Assembly (NCBI RefSeq): GCF_003261635.1
Contig: NZ_QFXK01000010.1
Span: 186,001-250,000 of the forward strand
Direction of reading: 5' to 3'
DNA length: 64,000 bases
Source: Kribbella monticola
Lineage (GTDB): Bacteria > Actinomycetota > Actinomycetes > Propionibacteriales > Kribbellaceae
Positions 38,139 to 46,013 of this stretch are shown here, piece after piece. The position numbers were made by a program, and so were the translations under genes. Numbering within the stretch: the first letter of the stretch is position 1; each line of letters begins with the position of its first letter. Under the pieces are notes generated by a model that did no database searches, was not told where the DNA came from, and saw only the letters and a list, made by a program, of their open reading frames with translations.

Positions 38139-39238
38139 CGATGGCCGGCGAGTGGCTGTTGACCCGGGCGAGCAGCCGCGAGGAGGCCTGGAGCCGCCTC
38201 GGCCACGATGTTCGGACCCAACACCTGACGGCCCTCACGATCAAGCAGCACGGAATGGTCGGCAAGGCGTACCGAGTCCACCCGGTGGACCGGGCCGCCG
38301 AGATCGAGGAGCTCTACGAGCTCGCCGTCGCGGCGTCGACCCGGATCGAGGTGGGGACGGACCCGGGGGCGACCGGCGCGGTGGACGTTGACGTCCCCGA
38401 GGTGAGGTTTACCCGTCCGGCCTGGCTCCAGGAGATCGGCCGGGACACCCGGACAGTGAGTTTCACGGTGCTCGCCAACGGCGCCAAAGTTCATGGGCGG
38501 TGGTGCGAGGACTGGATACGCCTCGGACACCATGGCAGCCTCGTCGCTCGTATTCCGCGGTCTGCCACCGAGGTGGCACAGACGCCGTCGCCGAAGTGGT
38601 CCGCGGACCGATTGCTCCTTCCGCCGGCCGTCCTGGGCACGATTTGCCTACCAGCGCTGCTCCACGGTCTGACAGCTGAAGACGACGTGCAGCCTTGGCC
38701 GCAGGCGCGGATCGTGGACCCCGGCTGGGGGGATGGACCTGATTTGGAGGGCTACCTCCGCGAGCCCGCTCTGCTGGGCGCCTGCGGTCGCCTGGTCACT
38801 CGCCCCGCCGACCTTCGCCGGGCTGAACTCAACGGCCTTCCCCGGACCGGCCACGGTGGACTGTCGGCTCTGGTCTTCCGCGACCTGGTCATCGGTGACG
38901 GACCAGTGACCGCGCTACCGCCCGGTCGCGTGGTCACCGAGGCCATGCAGTTGGCCGGCCGTCGGACAGGGCATGAGGTGCTGGTGGATCTGACGGCCCG
39001 GGGGCCGGCCGCCGACCCGGACGACCACTTCCTCGTCCGCTTGCCGCATACCAGCGACTTGCTCGACGCCGGCACCTGGTGTGGTCCCTGGCAGCGGGGG
39101 CCGGGACCATGGACATCGCCCTGGCTCAGTGTCGAACTGGCCGCTGTGGACCTGTGGATGCGCCGGCCGGCAAAACCTCCGTTGCAGGTTCCTGCAATTC
39201 CAGGAAAAGACCTTGACGATCGTTGTCATACTCCGTGA
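38135..39238 (+). CDS. TldE-like partner subunit
   Basis: 367 aa, ATG 38135 in an ATGA overlap with the TldD-like gene. It has no HExxxH, as expected of the non-catalytic PmbA/TldE half. Similarity is mostly in the overall pattern: 'EELYELAVAASTRIEVG' and a late 'GHGGLSALVFRDLVIGDG' in the position of the Gly-rich TldE C-domain. It is divergent, so the assignment leans on the pairing. Its last codons contain the second TTGCAG-N4-CTGCAA palindrome. Confidence 0.6.
   Translation: MTMAGEWLLTRASSREEAWSRLGHDVRTQHLTALTIKQHGMVGKAYRVHPVDRAAEIEELYELAVAASTRIEVGTDPGATGAVDVDVPEVRFTRPAWLQEIGRDTRTVSFTVLANGAKVHGRWCEDWIRLGHHGSLVARIPRSATEVAQTPSPKWSADRLLLPPAVLGTICLPALLHGLTAEDDVQPWPQARIVDPGWGDGPDLEGYLREPALLGACGRLVTRPADLRRAELNGLPRTGHGGLSALVFRDLVIGDGPVTALPPGRVVTEAMQLAGRRTGHEVLVDLTARGPAADPDDHFLVRLPHTSDLLDAGTWCGPWQRGPGPWTSPWLSVELAAVDLWMRRPAKPPLQVPAIPGKDLDDRCHTP
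39182..39197. promoter_or_regulatory. Operator-like palindrome TTGCAG-N4-CTGCAA (copy 2)
   Basis: TTGCAGG-TT-CCTGCAA, with perfect 7-bp arms, lies inside the end of the TldE-like gene. It is followed 15 nt later by TTGACG (39213-39218), a plausible -35 for the peptide gene. At copy 1 the gap is 5 nt, so the two spacings differ by 10 nt, about one helical turn. Confidence 0.65.
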
Positions 39239-39313
39239 CCATTGCATGGCGGTGTGTAATCACGTCGTGAATTCCAGCGAGATCCATCATTTGCAACGAG
39301 AGGGTGTGGCAAC

Positions 39314-39517
39314 GTGGCGAGTTTGCTGAAACCTGCTTTCGAAGTGACGAATGTCGACTCAATGCAGTGGAATCGAACTTGCGCCGGTGAGGACTGCGTC
39401 GGGTTTGCTTCAGCACTTGAGGGGAAGCAGCCGGGCATGGTGACGATGACGATTCCGGAAGATGTCCTGGCGAGCATTCGTGAGGCCATCGACAACGAGA
39501 TCGACTACCTGAGCTAG
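39314..39517 (+). CDS. Putative RiPP precursor peptide (67 aa, one Cys pair)
   Basis: Starts at GTG 39314 with GAGAGGG upstream and is framed by its own promoter region and a downstream hairpin terminator. The N-terminal third contains 'FEVTNVDSMQWNRTCAGEDC' (Cys23 and Cys28, single Trp19). The C-terminal third is an acidic amphipathic helix ending NEIDYLS. Nothing resembles known lanthipeptide or lasso precursors. Two readings are possible: a C-terminal core in the usual order, or a core around W19-C28 with the helical C-terminus acting as a recognition follower. The adjacent dithiol oxidase points to a Cys23-Cys28 disulfide. It is the only small gene in the cluster with this layout. Confidence 0.65.
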   Translation: MASLLKPAFEVTNVDSMQWNRTCAGEDCVGFASALEGKQPGMVTMTIPEDVLASIREAIDNEIDYLS

Positions 39518-39523
39518 CTGGCG

Positions 39524-39543
39524 CGGCCGTCGATCGACGGCCG
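39524..39543. repeat. 20-bp perfect palindrome after the peptide gene
   Basis: CGGCCGTCGATCGACGGCCG at 39524-39543 starts a few bases after the peptide stop and can form a loop-less or small-loop stem. It probably acts together with the terminator hairpin that follows. Confidence 0.6.
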
Positions 39544-39549
39544 GATCAC

Positions 39550-39596
39550 GTGCGTGTGGTGCCGACTGGCCTCGGCCTCACACGCACCTTCTTTGT
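39550..39596 (+). terminator. Hairpin terminator/attenuator after the peptide gene
   Basis: GTGCGTGTG (39550-39558) pairs with CACACGCAC (39579-39587). The stem extends through GCCGA/TCGGC after a 2-nt mismatch, with a 6-nt loop, and is followed by T-rich CTTCTTTGT. Such partial terminators let a precursor be made in excess over the downstream enzymes. Confidence 0.75.
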
Positions 39597-39617
39597 CTGC
39601 TGAGAGGAATCCGCCTC

Positions 39618-40541
39618 GTGTACGACGTCGCAGTAGCAGGAGCTGGACCGGCAGGCGCGAGCGCGGCGCTCACGCTCCTTCGGATGGGGCGAAGCGTTCA
39701 CCTGTTCGACACCGGCCAAGGCCGGAACAAGCGAGCGACGGCAGTGCACGGCTATCCAGCCCGAGATGGCGTGGCCCCTGATCAACTACGCCGCGAAATG
39801 CTCGAAGAACTCGGCCGGTTCGACGGCTACAAGCTCACCGAGATCGCGGTCGAGAGCGCAGTCGTCGAGCCCGATGAATTCCGTCTTTCGGGCGCCGGCC
39901 AGGATCTGGGCGGTGCCCGGCGACTTGTTCTCGCCACCGGCCTGCGCGACGTTTTCTCCGATCACCGGTACGGCGAATTCTGGGGTCGCGGTGTGTACGG
40001 CTGTACCTTCTGCCACGGCTGGGATGCTCGCGGGCAGCGGGCCGCGGTGATCGGCAACGATCACCAGGCAGCGACCACGGCTCTGTCCCTGTCCGCGCTC
40101 GCCGCCGAGATCGTCATCATCGGCGAGGGACCGGCTGCGTTTTCTCCGGAGACCGGCGAGGCGATCAGGTCGGTCGGAATCGTCTACCTGGACAGCATGG
40201 TCAAGGACGTCACCAGGTCCCCGGACGGCCTGATCACGCTTGACCTTGCGGAGGGACCGAGCGAGTTCGGTTCAGTGTTCGTACGGGCGGCCAAAGAGCA
40301 GCATTCCACTCTCGCGGTGACGCTTGGCTGCATCCTCGACGAAGAGCACCTGGTGCCGGTGAACCGGAGTTACCGCACGACCGTGCCGGGTGTCTTCGCG
40401 GTCGGCGAGATGGCGAAGGTGGATGGACGACGGACCAGCGCGATGGTGGTACTCGCCGCTGGAGATGGGCTTCAGGCCGGCACGAGCGTTCATCTGGATC
40501 TCGCCTTCAGTGATGCCTTCGGCGGTACGAACCCGGAGTAG
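39618..40541 (+). CDS. FAD-dependent dithiol oxidase, thioredoxin-reductase-like (GliT/HlmI/DepH type)
   Basis: 307 aa from GTG 39618, with GAGG upstream. FAD site VAGAGPAGASAALTLL (~6-21), redox motif CTFCHGWDARG (Cys ~135 and 138), and a second dinucleotide loop 'AAVIGNDHQAAT'. A CxxCHG redox centre without a strong NADPH motif is typical of natural-product dithiol oxidases that form disulfides using O2. The precursor peptide ends ~100 nt upstream and has exactly two Cys, so it is the obvious substrate. The family is confident; the substrate is inferred. Confidence 0.8.
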   Translation: MYDVAVAGAGPAGASAALTLLRMGRSVHLFDTGQGRNKRATAVHGYPARDGVAPDQLRREMLEELGRFDGYKLTEIAVESAVVEPDEFRLSGAGQDLGGARRLVLATGLRDVFSDHRYGEFWGRGVYGCTFCHGWDARGQRAAVIGNDHQAATTALSLSALAAEIVIIGEGPAAFSPETGEAIRSVGIVYLDSMVKDVTRSPDGLITLDLAEGPSEFGSVFVRAAKEQHSTLAVTLGCILDEEHLVPVNRSYRTTVPGVFAVGEMAKVDGRRTSAMVVLAAGDGLQAGTSVHLDLAFSDAFGGTNPE

Positions 40542-41699
40542 ATGATGACGAGTCCAGCCAGAATTCTCTTCACTCCGGCGCCGAGCGCGAGCCATGTCCT
40601 CGGAGTGGTTCCGCTCGCCCGGGCCTTCGCAGCCGCTGGTTGCGATGTGCTCTTCGCCTCGAGCGGCGGCCTCCAGGTTGCCGTCGACGCGGGTTTCCAG
40701 GCCGTCAATGTCGCACCGAGAGCGGACTTCCGCGCACTCTTCGCGGCACATTCGCAGTGGCAGCGGGAGTTCGAAGCGCGGCAGAGCGCAGGCACCGCCA
40801 CCCTCGACGAGGGCAATCGGCTGGCCGGCAGTCTGTTCGGGCAGCAGGCTGCAGCGGTCGCTCCGGCGATGTGTCACCTGGCCGACAACTGGCGCCCAGA
40901 TCTCGTCGTCCACACCTCGCTCCAGGGATGTGGCGCGCTGGTGGGTTCCCGGCTCGGGATTCCGGTCGTCGAACAGATGGACGGCTTCACCGGTGGACCG
41001 GACCTGGCAACCGCGATCAAGAGTCACCTGCCGGAGGTGTACGAGAAATACGCTCCCGAAGGGATCCCGCCTGACCTGGAGATCATCGACGTCATGCCGC
41101 GCTGCATCCTGCCGCAACGCCCCGCGACCCGCCAGATGAGGTTCATACCGTACAGCGGCGGTATGCAATTGCCCGGCTGGGTGATGATCGCACCGGATCG
41201 GCCGCGCGTGGTCGTGACGTTCGGCACCGTTCAGCCGCACGCGCCGGGATTCGACGACATCGTTCGCCAGCTGCTGACGCAGTTGGCGAAGATCGACGCG
41301 AGCTTCCTGCTGGCCCTGGGCGGACACGAATACGACCCACAGGCCGAGATCCCGCTCAACGTCTCGGTCTTCGGCTGGCTTCCCGTCGATCGCCTTCTCA
41401 CTAACAGCCGCGCCGTGATCCATCACGGCGGCCAGGCAAGCATGTTGGCCGCGGCCGCGGCTGCCGTTCCGCAGTTGATCGTGCCCGGCGCCGCTGACCA
41501 GTACCTGAACGCGCGGGCGATGGTGGAGCTCGGCGCCGGGATCGAGACGAACTGGGTAGAGCTCGACGCGGCGCTGATCGAGTCGTTGCTGATGCGAGAG
41601 GACCTTGTGCAGAAATCCGAGCTGATCAGTCAGCAGATCCTGGAGATGCCGTCCCCGGCGGAGACCGCAGCCGCCTTGTTGCGTCTGATCGGCGGCTGA
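40542..41699 (+). CDS. GT1 (MGT-type) glycosyltransferase
   Basis: 385 aa starting directly after the oxidase stop (ATGATG, either Met). The N-terminal acceptor domain begins 'ILFTPAPSASHVLGVVPLA'. The C-terminal donor site contains 'IHHGGQASMLAAAAAAVPQ' and 'LIVPGAADQYLNA', the HGG...P...DQ signature of antibiotic glycosyltransferases. It likely moves the cluster's (amino)heptose from its nucleotide donor to the peptide. Inverting chemistry with a nucleotide-activated deoxy or amino sugar is the family norm; the acceptor residue is unknown. Confidence 0.85.
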   Translation: MMTSPARILFTPAPSASHVLGVVPLARAFAAAGCDVLFASSGGLQVAVDAGFQAVNVAPRADFRALFAAHSQWQREFEARQSAGTATLDEGNRLAGSLFGQQAAAVAPAMCHLADNWRPDLVVHTSLQGCGALVGSRLGIPVVEQMDGFTGGPDLATAIKSHLPEVYEKYAPEGIPPDLEIIDVMPRCILPQRPATRQMRFIPYSGGMQLPGWVMIAPDRPRVVVTFGTVQPHAPGFDDIVRQLLTQLAKIDASFLLALGGHEYDPQAEIPLNVSVFGWLPVDRLLTNSRAVIHHGGQASMLAAAAAAVPQLIVPGAADQYLNARAMVELGAGIETNWVELDAALIESLLMREDLVQKSELISQQILEMPSPAETAAALLRLIGG

Positions 41700-41709
41700 G
41701 GAATCCGGC

Positions 41710-42831
41710 ATGGGCAGAGTACTTGTCACCGGTGGGGCCGGTTTCATCGGCAGCCACACGGTCGACCTGTTGGTGGACCGAGGCGAAGATGTGGTCGTCC
41801 TCGACAACCTTCAGGCCCGCGTCCATCCGTCCGGCAAGCCGCCGTGGCTGTCACCGTCCGCCCAGCTCATCGTCGGGGACGTTGCGAATCGCGGCGATCT
41901 CCGCACGGCACTGTCGGGTGTCGATCGGGTCGTTCACCTCGCCGCTTACCAGGACTATCAAACCGATTTTCACAGTTTCATCCACGTGAACACCGAGAGC
42001 ATGGCGTTGCTGTTCGAGCTCATCGTGACCGAGCAACTGCCGATCAGCCGTATTGTGGCGGCGTCGTCGCAGGCGGTTGCGGGTGAAGGCAGCTATCGGT
42101 GCGAGGAGCACGGCCAGGTCACCCCTGGGCCACGGCCGGTGGAACGGTTGGCGGTCGGCGACTGGGACTGCAGATGCCCGATCTGTTCGGGTGATCTGAC
42201 GCCGCTGACGATTGCCGAGTCGGTTGCCAGTCCGCACACCGCCTACGCTGTGTCGAAACGGGCGATCGAGGATCTCGCGAGCGGTCTCGGCCAGCGCTAC
42301 GGTATTTCCACCGCGTGCCTGCGGTACACCTATGTGCAAGGTCCCCGGAATTCTCCGCATAATGCCTACTCGGGTATCGCGCGACGCTTTGCGCTCGGAA
42401 TTATTGCTGGGCAGTCACCGCTGTGTTTCGAGGACGGTGGCCAGATCCGGGATTTCGTCAACGTCGCCGATGTCGCGGCCGCCAATGTTCTCCTGCTTGA
42501 CCACGAATCCGAGGTCGGCGTCTTCAACGTCGGTGGCCGGCGGCCGGTCTCCGTGCTCGAATTCGCGCACATAATGCTGAACGAGCTGGGCAGCGATCGC
42601 GAACCGGACCTGAATGGTTCTTTCCGGGTCGGGGACACCCGGCATACCGTCTCCGATCTGTCCCGTCTGCAGCGGCTCGGCTGGGAACCGACGATTCCTG
42701 TGGAGGCGAGCGTTCACGAGTACGTCGAGTGGCTTCGCGATCAGCAGTTCGATCTCCGGGCACTGGCGACGGCTGATGCCGCGATGCGCAAGGCCGGCGT
42801 CCTGAGGGGATCTGATGGCAGCGCCGGGTAG
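41710..42831 (+). CDS. NAD-dependent NDP-sugar epimerase/dehydratase (extended SDR) with zinc-ribbon insert
   Basis: 373 aa. Cofactor loop VTGGAGFIGSHT (~5-16), catalytic YAVSK and 'RYTYVQGPRN'. An insert with CRCPICSG (two CxC/CxxC pairs) resembles the Cys-rich loop of actinobacterial NDP-sugar 4-epimerase-like enzymes. It presumably epimerises or oxidises the NDP-heptose. The gene overlaps the next by 17 nt, so both are translated together. Confidence 0.82.
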   Translation: MGRVLVTGGAGFIGSHTVDLLVDRGEDVVVLDNLQARVHPSGKPPWLSPSAQLIVGDVANRGDLRTALSGVDRVVHLAAYQDYQTDFHSFIHVNTESMALLFELIVTEQLPISRIVAASSQAVAGEGSYRCEEHGQVTPGPRPVERLAVGDWDCRCPICSGDLTPLTIAESVASPHTAYAVSKRAIEDLASGLGQRYGISTACLRYTYVQGPRNSPHNAYSGIARRFALGIIAGQSPLCFEDGGQIRDFVNVADVAAANVLLLDHESEVGVFNVGGRRPVSVLEFAHIMLNELGSDREPDLNGSFRVGDTRHTVSDLSRLQRLGWEPTIPVEASVHEYVEWLRDQQFDLRALATADAAMRKAGVLRGSDGSAG

Positions 42832-43567
42832 GGCGATAGTTCTGGCGGCGGGTCTGGGGCGCCGGATCAACGGTGCCGAGCCGGGGCGACCGAAGTGCAT
42901 GCTCGAGGTCGGCGGCAAACCGATCCTCGAGCACATCGTCGCTCACCTGGCGGGGTTCGGCTACCAGGACATCACGATCAACACCCATCATCTGCCCGAA
43001 GTGGTCGAGACACATTTCGGCTCCGGCGCCGCCTTCGGGGTGTCGCTGCGTTACGAGTTCGAGCCGGAGTTGCTCGGCACCGCAGGAACCGTCCGGCGGC
43101 TGGCGGCCGGCGCCGGCCAGCCCGTGCTGATCTGGTATGGGGACAATCTGAGTCGGGTGGATCTCGACGCGATGATGGCGGTCCATCGCTCGCGGGAGTC
43201 GCAGTTCACGGTGGCGGCGCACGTGCGGGAAGATTGCCGCGACAGCGGCACCGTGGAACTGGACGATGGCCTGGTCACTTCGTTCCGGGAGAAGGATCCA
43301 GCTGTTCGTGGGCCGCAGTTGGTGAACGCGGGAATCTATCTTGCGGATCCGGCCGCCATAGCGCTACTACCGGATTTCACGCCGTGCGATTTCGGGATCG
43401 ACGTACTGCCCCACTTCGCGCGGTGGCCCGCTGTCCGGATGGCCGGCTACGAACTGTCGGCGGCCGAAGGGCTGTGGTGGTCCGACCGGCCCATAGATCT
43501 GCAGCGCACTCGGAAGACCTTCACGCCCGGCATCCCTGACGGAAACCGAACCCGGGCGATAACGTGA
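42815..43567 (+). CDS. Sugar-1-phosphate nucleotidyltransferase (HddC-like)
   Basis: 250 aa. N-terminal signature 'IVLAAGLGRRINGAEPGRPK' (nucleotide loop G-x-G-x-R ... P-K), 'VGGKPILEHIV', 'ELLGTAGTVRRL' and Asp in 'WYGDNLSRVD'. In D,D-heptose pathways this step makes GDP-D-glycero-alpha-D-manno-heptose after HddA and GmhB. The nucleotide used here cannot be read from sequence. It ends 29 nt from the convergent aminotransferase. Confidence 0.8.
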   Translation: MAAPGRAIVLAAGLGRRINGAEPGRPKCMLEVGGKPILEHIVAHLAGFGYQDITINTHHLPEVVETHFGSGAAFGVSLRYEFEPELLGTAGTVRRLAAGAGQPVLIWYGDNLSRVDLDAMMAVHRSRESQFTVAAHVREDCRDSGTVELDDGLVTSFREKDPAVRGPQLVNAGIYLADPAAIALLPDFTPCDFGIDVLPHFARWPAVRMAGYELSAAEGLWWSDRPIDLQRTRKTFTPGIPDGNRTRAIT

Positions 43568-43596
43568 CCACGTCCGGAGCTAGCCGGACGGGCTGG

Positions 43597-44715
43597 TCAT
43601 CCCTCCGCTTCGAGATCCACGGCCGACCGGAGAGTCCGGGCCACCTCCTGAAGGGCGTCCGGACCGAGCCCGGCGTGAAAAGGCAGCGAGATCATCCGCT
43701 GGTCGACGTCCTCGGTGGCGGGCAGGTCGTACGGTCCGTGATCCCGGAAGACCGGCATGAGATGGATGGCCGGGTAATAGCGCTTCGTCTCGATCCCGGC
43801 GCCGATCATGTGCTTCATCACCGCGTCGCGATCAATGGTTCCGTCCAGCAGGACGGTGTATTGACTGAAGGATGGTTCGGTCCCGGAGAGATTCGCCGGC
43901 GTGCTGATCCGAGGGTGTTCGGACAACGCGGCCGAGAGAACCTCGGCGTTCAGCTTCTTCTGGCTGATGATGGGCTCGAGACGGTGCATTTGAACCACGC
44001 CGATCGCAGCTTGGAGTTCAGTCAGCCGCCAATTGTATCCGATACTTTCGTGGAAATACTCGCGACTTGCTCCGTGATTGCGCAGCTCGCGAACCCGGGC
44101 GGCGAGGTTCCCGTCATTGGTGACAATCATTCCGCCCTCACCGGTGGTGATGTTCTTCGTGGGTGAGAAACTGAACATCCCGGCTGCACCCCAGGCGCCG
44201 ACCGGGTGGTTGAACAGCCTGGCGCCGTGGGCCTGCGCCGCGTCCTCGATCAGGTGGAGCCCTGCCCCGTCCGCGAGGTCGCCGAGCGCCACCAGGTCGG
44301 CCGGCTGGCCACCGTAGTGCACGACGATGATCGCTTTGGTTCGCGCGGTGATTCTGCGGGCGACGTCCTCGACGTCGAGATTCAGCGTATCGGGGCGAAT
44401 ATCGGCGAATCGCACCTCGGCGCCCACGTGGAGTACGCAGGTAGCCGTCGACACGAAGGACATGGAGGGGACGATGACCTCGTCACCAGGCCCGATGTCG
44501 AGCGCCATGAGTATCGCTTGCAGTGCGATCGTTCCATTGGCCACCGCCACCGCGTGGGCGGCCGAGTGCAGGGCGGCGAAACCGGACTCGAACTGCTTGA
44601 TCATCGGGCCGTTGCTGAGAATGCCTGTGCTGAGCACATTCTGCACCGCTAGCAGTTCGTCCTGGCCGGCTGTGGGCCGGGCGAGCCGGATGCGCAGATC
44701 TACTGGGTGATGCAC
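43597..44715 (-). CDS. DegT/DnrJ/EryC1 sugar aminotransferase
   Basis: 372 aa from GTG 44715 (GAGGGAGA upstream), the only cluster gene on the minus strand. PLP-enzyme landmarks: 'VANGTIALQAILMAL', 'VIVPSMSFVSTA', 'LIEDAAQAHGA' (Asp for the pyridine N) and 'FSFSPTKNITTGEGGM', in which the Lys forms the aldimine. The C-terminus has 'RRYYPAIHLMPVF'-like residues ('KRYYPAIHLMP'). It transaminates a keto-NDP-sugar. With the Gfo/Idh enzyme it suggests an amino-heptose. Confidence 0.9.
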   Translation of the reverse strand: MHHPVDLRIRLARPTAGQDELLAVQNVLSTGILSNGPMIKQFESGFAALHSAAHAVAVANGTIALQAILMALDIGPGDEVIVPSMSFVSTATCVLHVGAEVRFADIRPDTLNLDVEDVARRITARTKAIIVVHYGGQPADLVALGDLADGAGLHLIEDAAQAHGARLFNHPVGAWGAAGMFSFSPTKNITTGEGGMIVTNDGNLAARVRELRNHGASREYFHESIGYNWRLTELQAAIGVVQMHRLEPIISQKKLNAEVLSAALSEHPRISTPANLSGTEPSFSQYTVLLDGTIDRDAVMKHMIGAGIETKRYYPAIHLMPVFRDHGPYDLPATEDVDQRMISLPFHAGLGPDALQEVARTLRSAVDLEAEG

Positions 44716-44784
44716 TCTTCTCCCTCTTCCTGAACAATTCCGTCGGAGCCATCAGCATATCGCTGGAGAGGATCAGCCGAGAAC

Positions 44785-45396
44785 ATGCCGTCAGATCAAT
44801 ACGTGAAGGATTACCTGGACAGCTTCGTTGCCTCGGTCCGGGCCCTCGACCGGGCCGTTATCAATGGAATGGCAGAAGCGCTTGCGAGTATTCGCGACCA
44901 AGATGGACGGGTTTTTGTCCTCGGCTCCGGGGGGAGCGCGGCGAATGCCAGCCACGCAGCCGCCGATTTCCGCAAACTCTGCTTCCTCGAGTGTTATTCG
45001 CCGAGTGACAACGTGGCTGAACTCACCGCCCGGGTCAACGACGACGGCTGGCCGGCGGCATACGTCGACTGGTTGCGTGTCTCCCGGCTTTCGGATCGGG
45101 ACGGCCTGCTGATCCTGTCGGTCGGCGGCGGGAGTCTCGACCACAATCTGAGCCCCAACCTGGTTCGCGCGATCGAATACGGCAACGAGGTCGACGCGAG
45201 GACCCTTGCCATCGTCGGGAGAGCTGATGGCTATGCCGCCCGGTACGCCGATGTGTGCCTGGTGGCGAGCAATGGTCAACATGGCTTTCTCACACCGATC
45301 TCGGAGAGCCTGCAGGCGGCGGTCTGGCACTTGCTGGCTGGCCACCCGCTACTGCGGACCGCGATCCCGGTCTGGGAGGACCGGGTGAAGGCGTGA
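44785..45396 (+). CDS. gmhA: SIS-domain sedoheptulose-7-phosphate isomerase
   Basis: 203 aa. 'VFVLGSGGSAANASHAAADF' (~44-63) is the GmhA signature. 'LILSVGGGSLDHNLSPNLVR' and 'ARTLAIVGRADG' complete the SIS fold. It converts sedoheptulose 7-phosphate to D-glycero-D-manno-heptose 7-phosphate, entering the nucleotide-heptose route. The 69-nt divergent gap to the aminotransferase must hold both promoters. Its stop overlaps the start of the phosphatase (TGATG). Confidence 0.85.
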   Translation: MPSDQYVKDYLDSFVASVRALDRAVINGMAEALASIRDQDGRVFVLGSGGSAANASHAAADFRKLCFLECYSPSDNVAELTARVNDDGWPAAYVDWLRVSRLSDRDGLLILSVGGGSLDHNLSPNLVRAIEYGNEVDARTLAIVGRADGYAARYADVCLVASNGQHGFLTPISESLQAAVWHLLAGHPLLRTAIPVWEDRVKA

Positions 45397-46013
45397 TGCT
45401 CTTGAGGAACCTGCAGGGATTGCCCGCCCGGAAGGCGCGGGCGCTCTGTGTGCTGGACCGCGACGGGGTGGTGAATCAGTTGGTCATGGACGATCAGATC
45501 GATCGGTTCGCGTCGCCGTACCACCCGGCTGACGTGGCCCTGATACCTGGTGCAGCGGAAGGGATCGAGAGCTTGGGTCGCCTCGGAGTGGCCTGCGGTA
45601 TCGCCTCGAATCAGCCGGCCGCGGCCCGGGGGCGGTGCCGGTTCACCGATCTGATCAGCGTCCATCGTCGGGTCGCCGAGTTGCTCCAACTGCGGAGCGC
45701 ACGGATAGACGCGTTTGCCTACTGCCTCGACGCCCCCGGACATGGTTCGGCATGTTCTTGCCGCAAGCCTGAACCAGGGCTGTTGTTGGCGCTCGCAAAG
45801 CTGCTGGCGCCGGAGAGCAGCGTCCCGCGCTATGTGATCGGCGACAGTGACATCGACCTCCTGGCCGGCAATGCGCTCGGCTGGAAGACCATAATGGTTG
45901 AGAACCCTCACTCAGATGATCGACGGCTGCGGCCGAGCGCCGTCTGGAGTGCTGCCGCAGCAACTACCGCGGAAGCGGTCGCCTGGTTGTGCCGAGACCT
46001 GACGAGACTTTGA
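45396..46013 (+). CDS. gmhB: HAD-family heptose bisphosphate phosphatase (GmhB-like)
   Basis: 205 aa from ATG 45396; the longer frame upstream is a shadow of gmhA. HAD motif I is LDRDGVVN, motif II is in 'ACGIASNQPAAARG', and the zinc loop 'CLDAPGHGSACSCRKPEPG' (C-x-H...C-x-C then RKP) is diagnostic of GmhB. Motif IV is 'VIGDSDIDLLAGN'. It removes the C7 phosphate from heptose 1,7-bisphosphate. It is the last recognisable cluster gene on this side. Confidence 0.87.
   Translation: MLLRNLQGLPARKARALCVLDRDGVVNQLVMDDQIDRFASPYHPADVALIPGAAEGIESLGRLGVACGIASNQPAAARGRCRFTDLISVHRRVAELLQLRSARIDAFAYCLDAPGHGSACSCRKPEPGLLLALAKLLAPESSVPRYVIGDSDIDLLAGNALGWKTIMVENPHSDDRRLRPSAVWSAAAATTAEAVAWLCRDLTRL

Noticed and set aside
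40272..41807. 511-aa open frame on the minus strand
   Set aside because: Antisense to the dithiol oxidase and glycosyltransferase; shadow.
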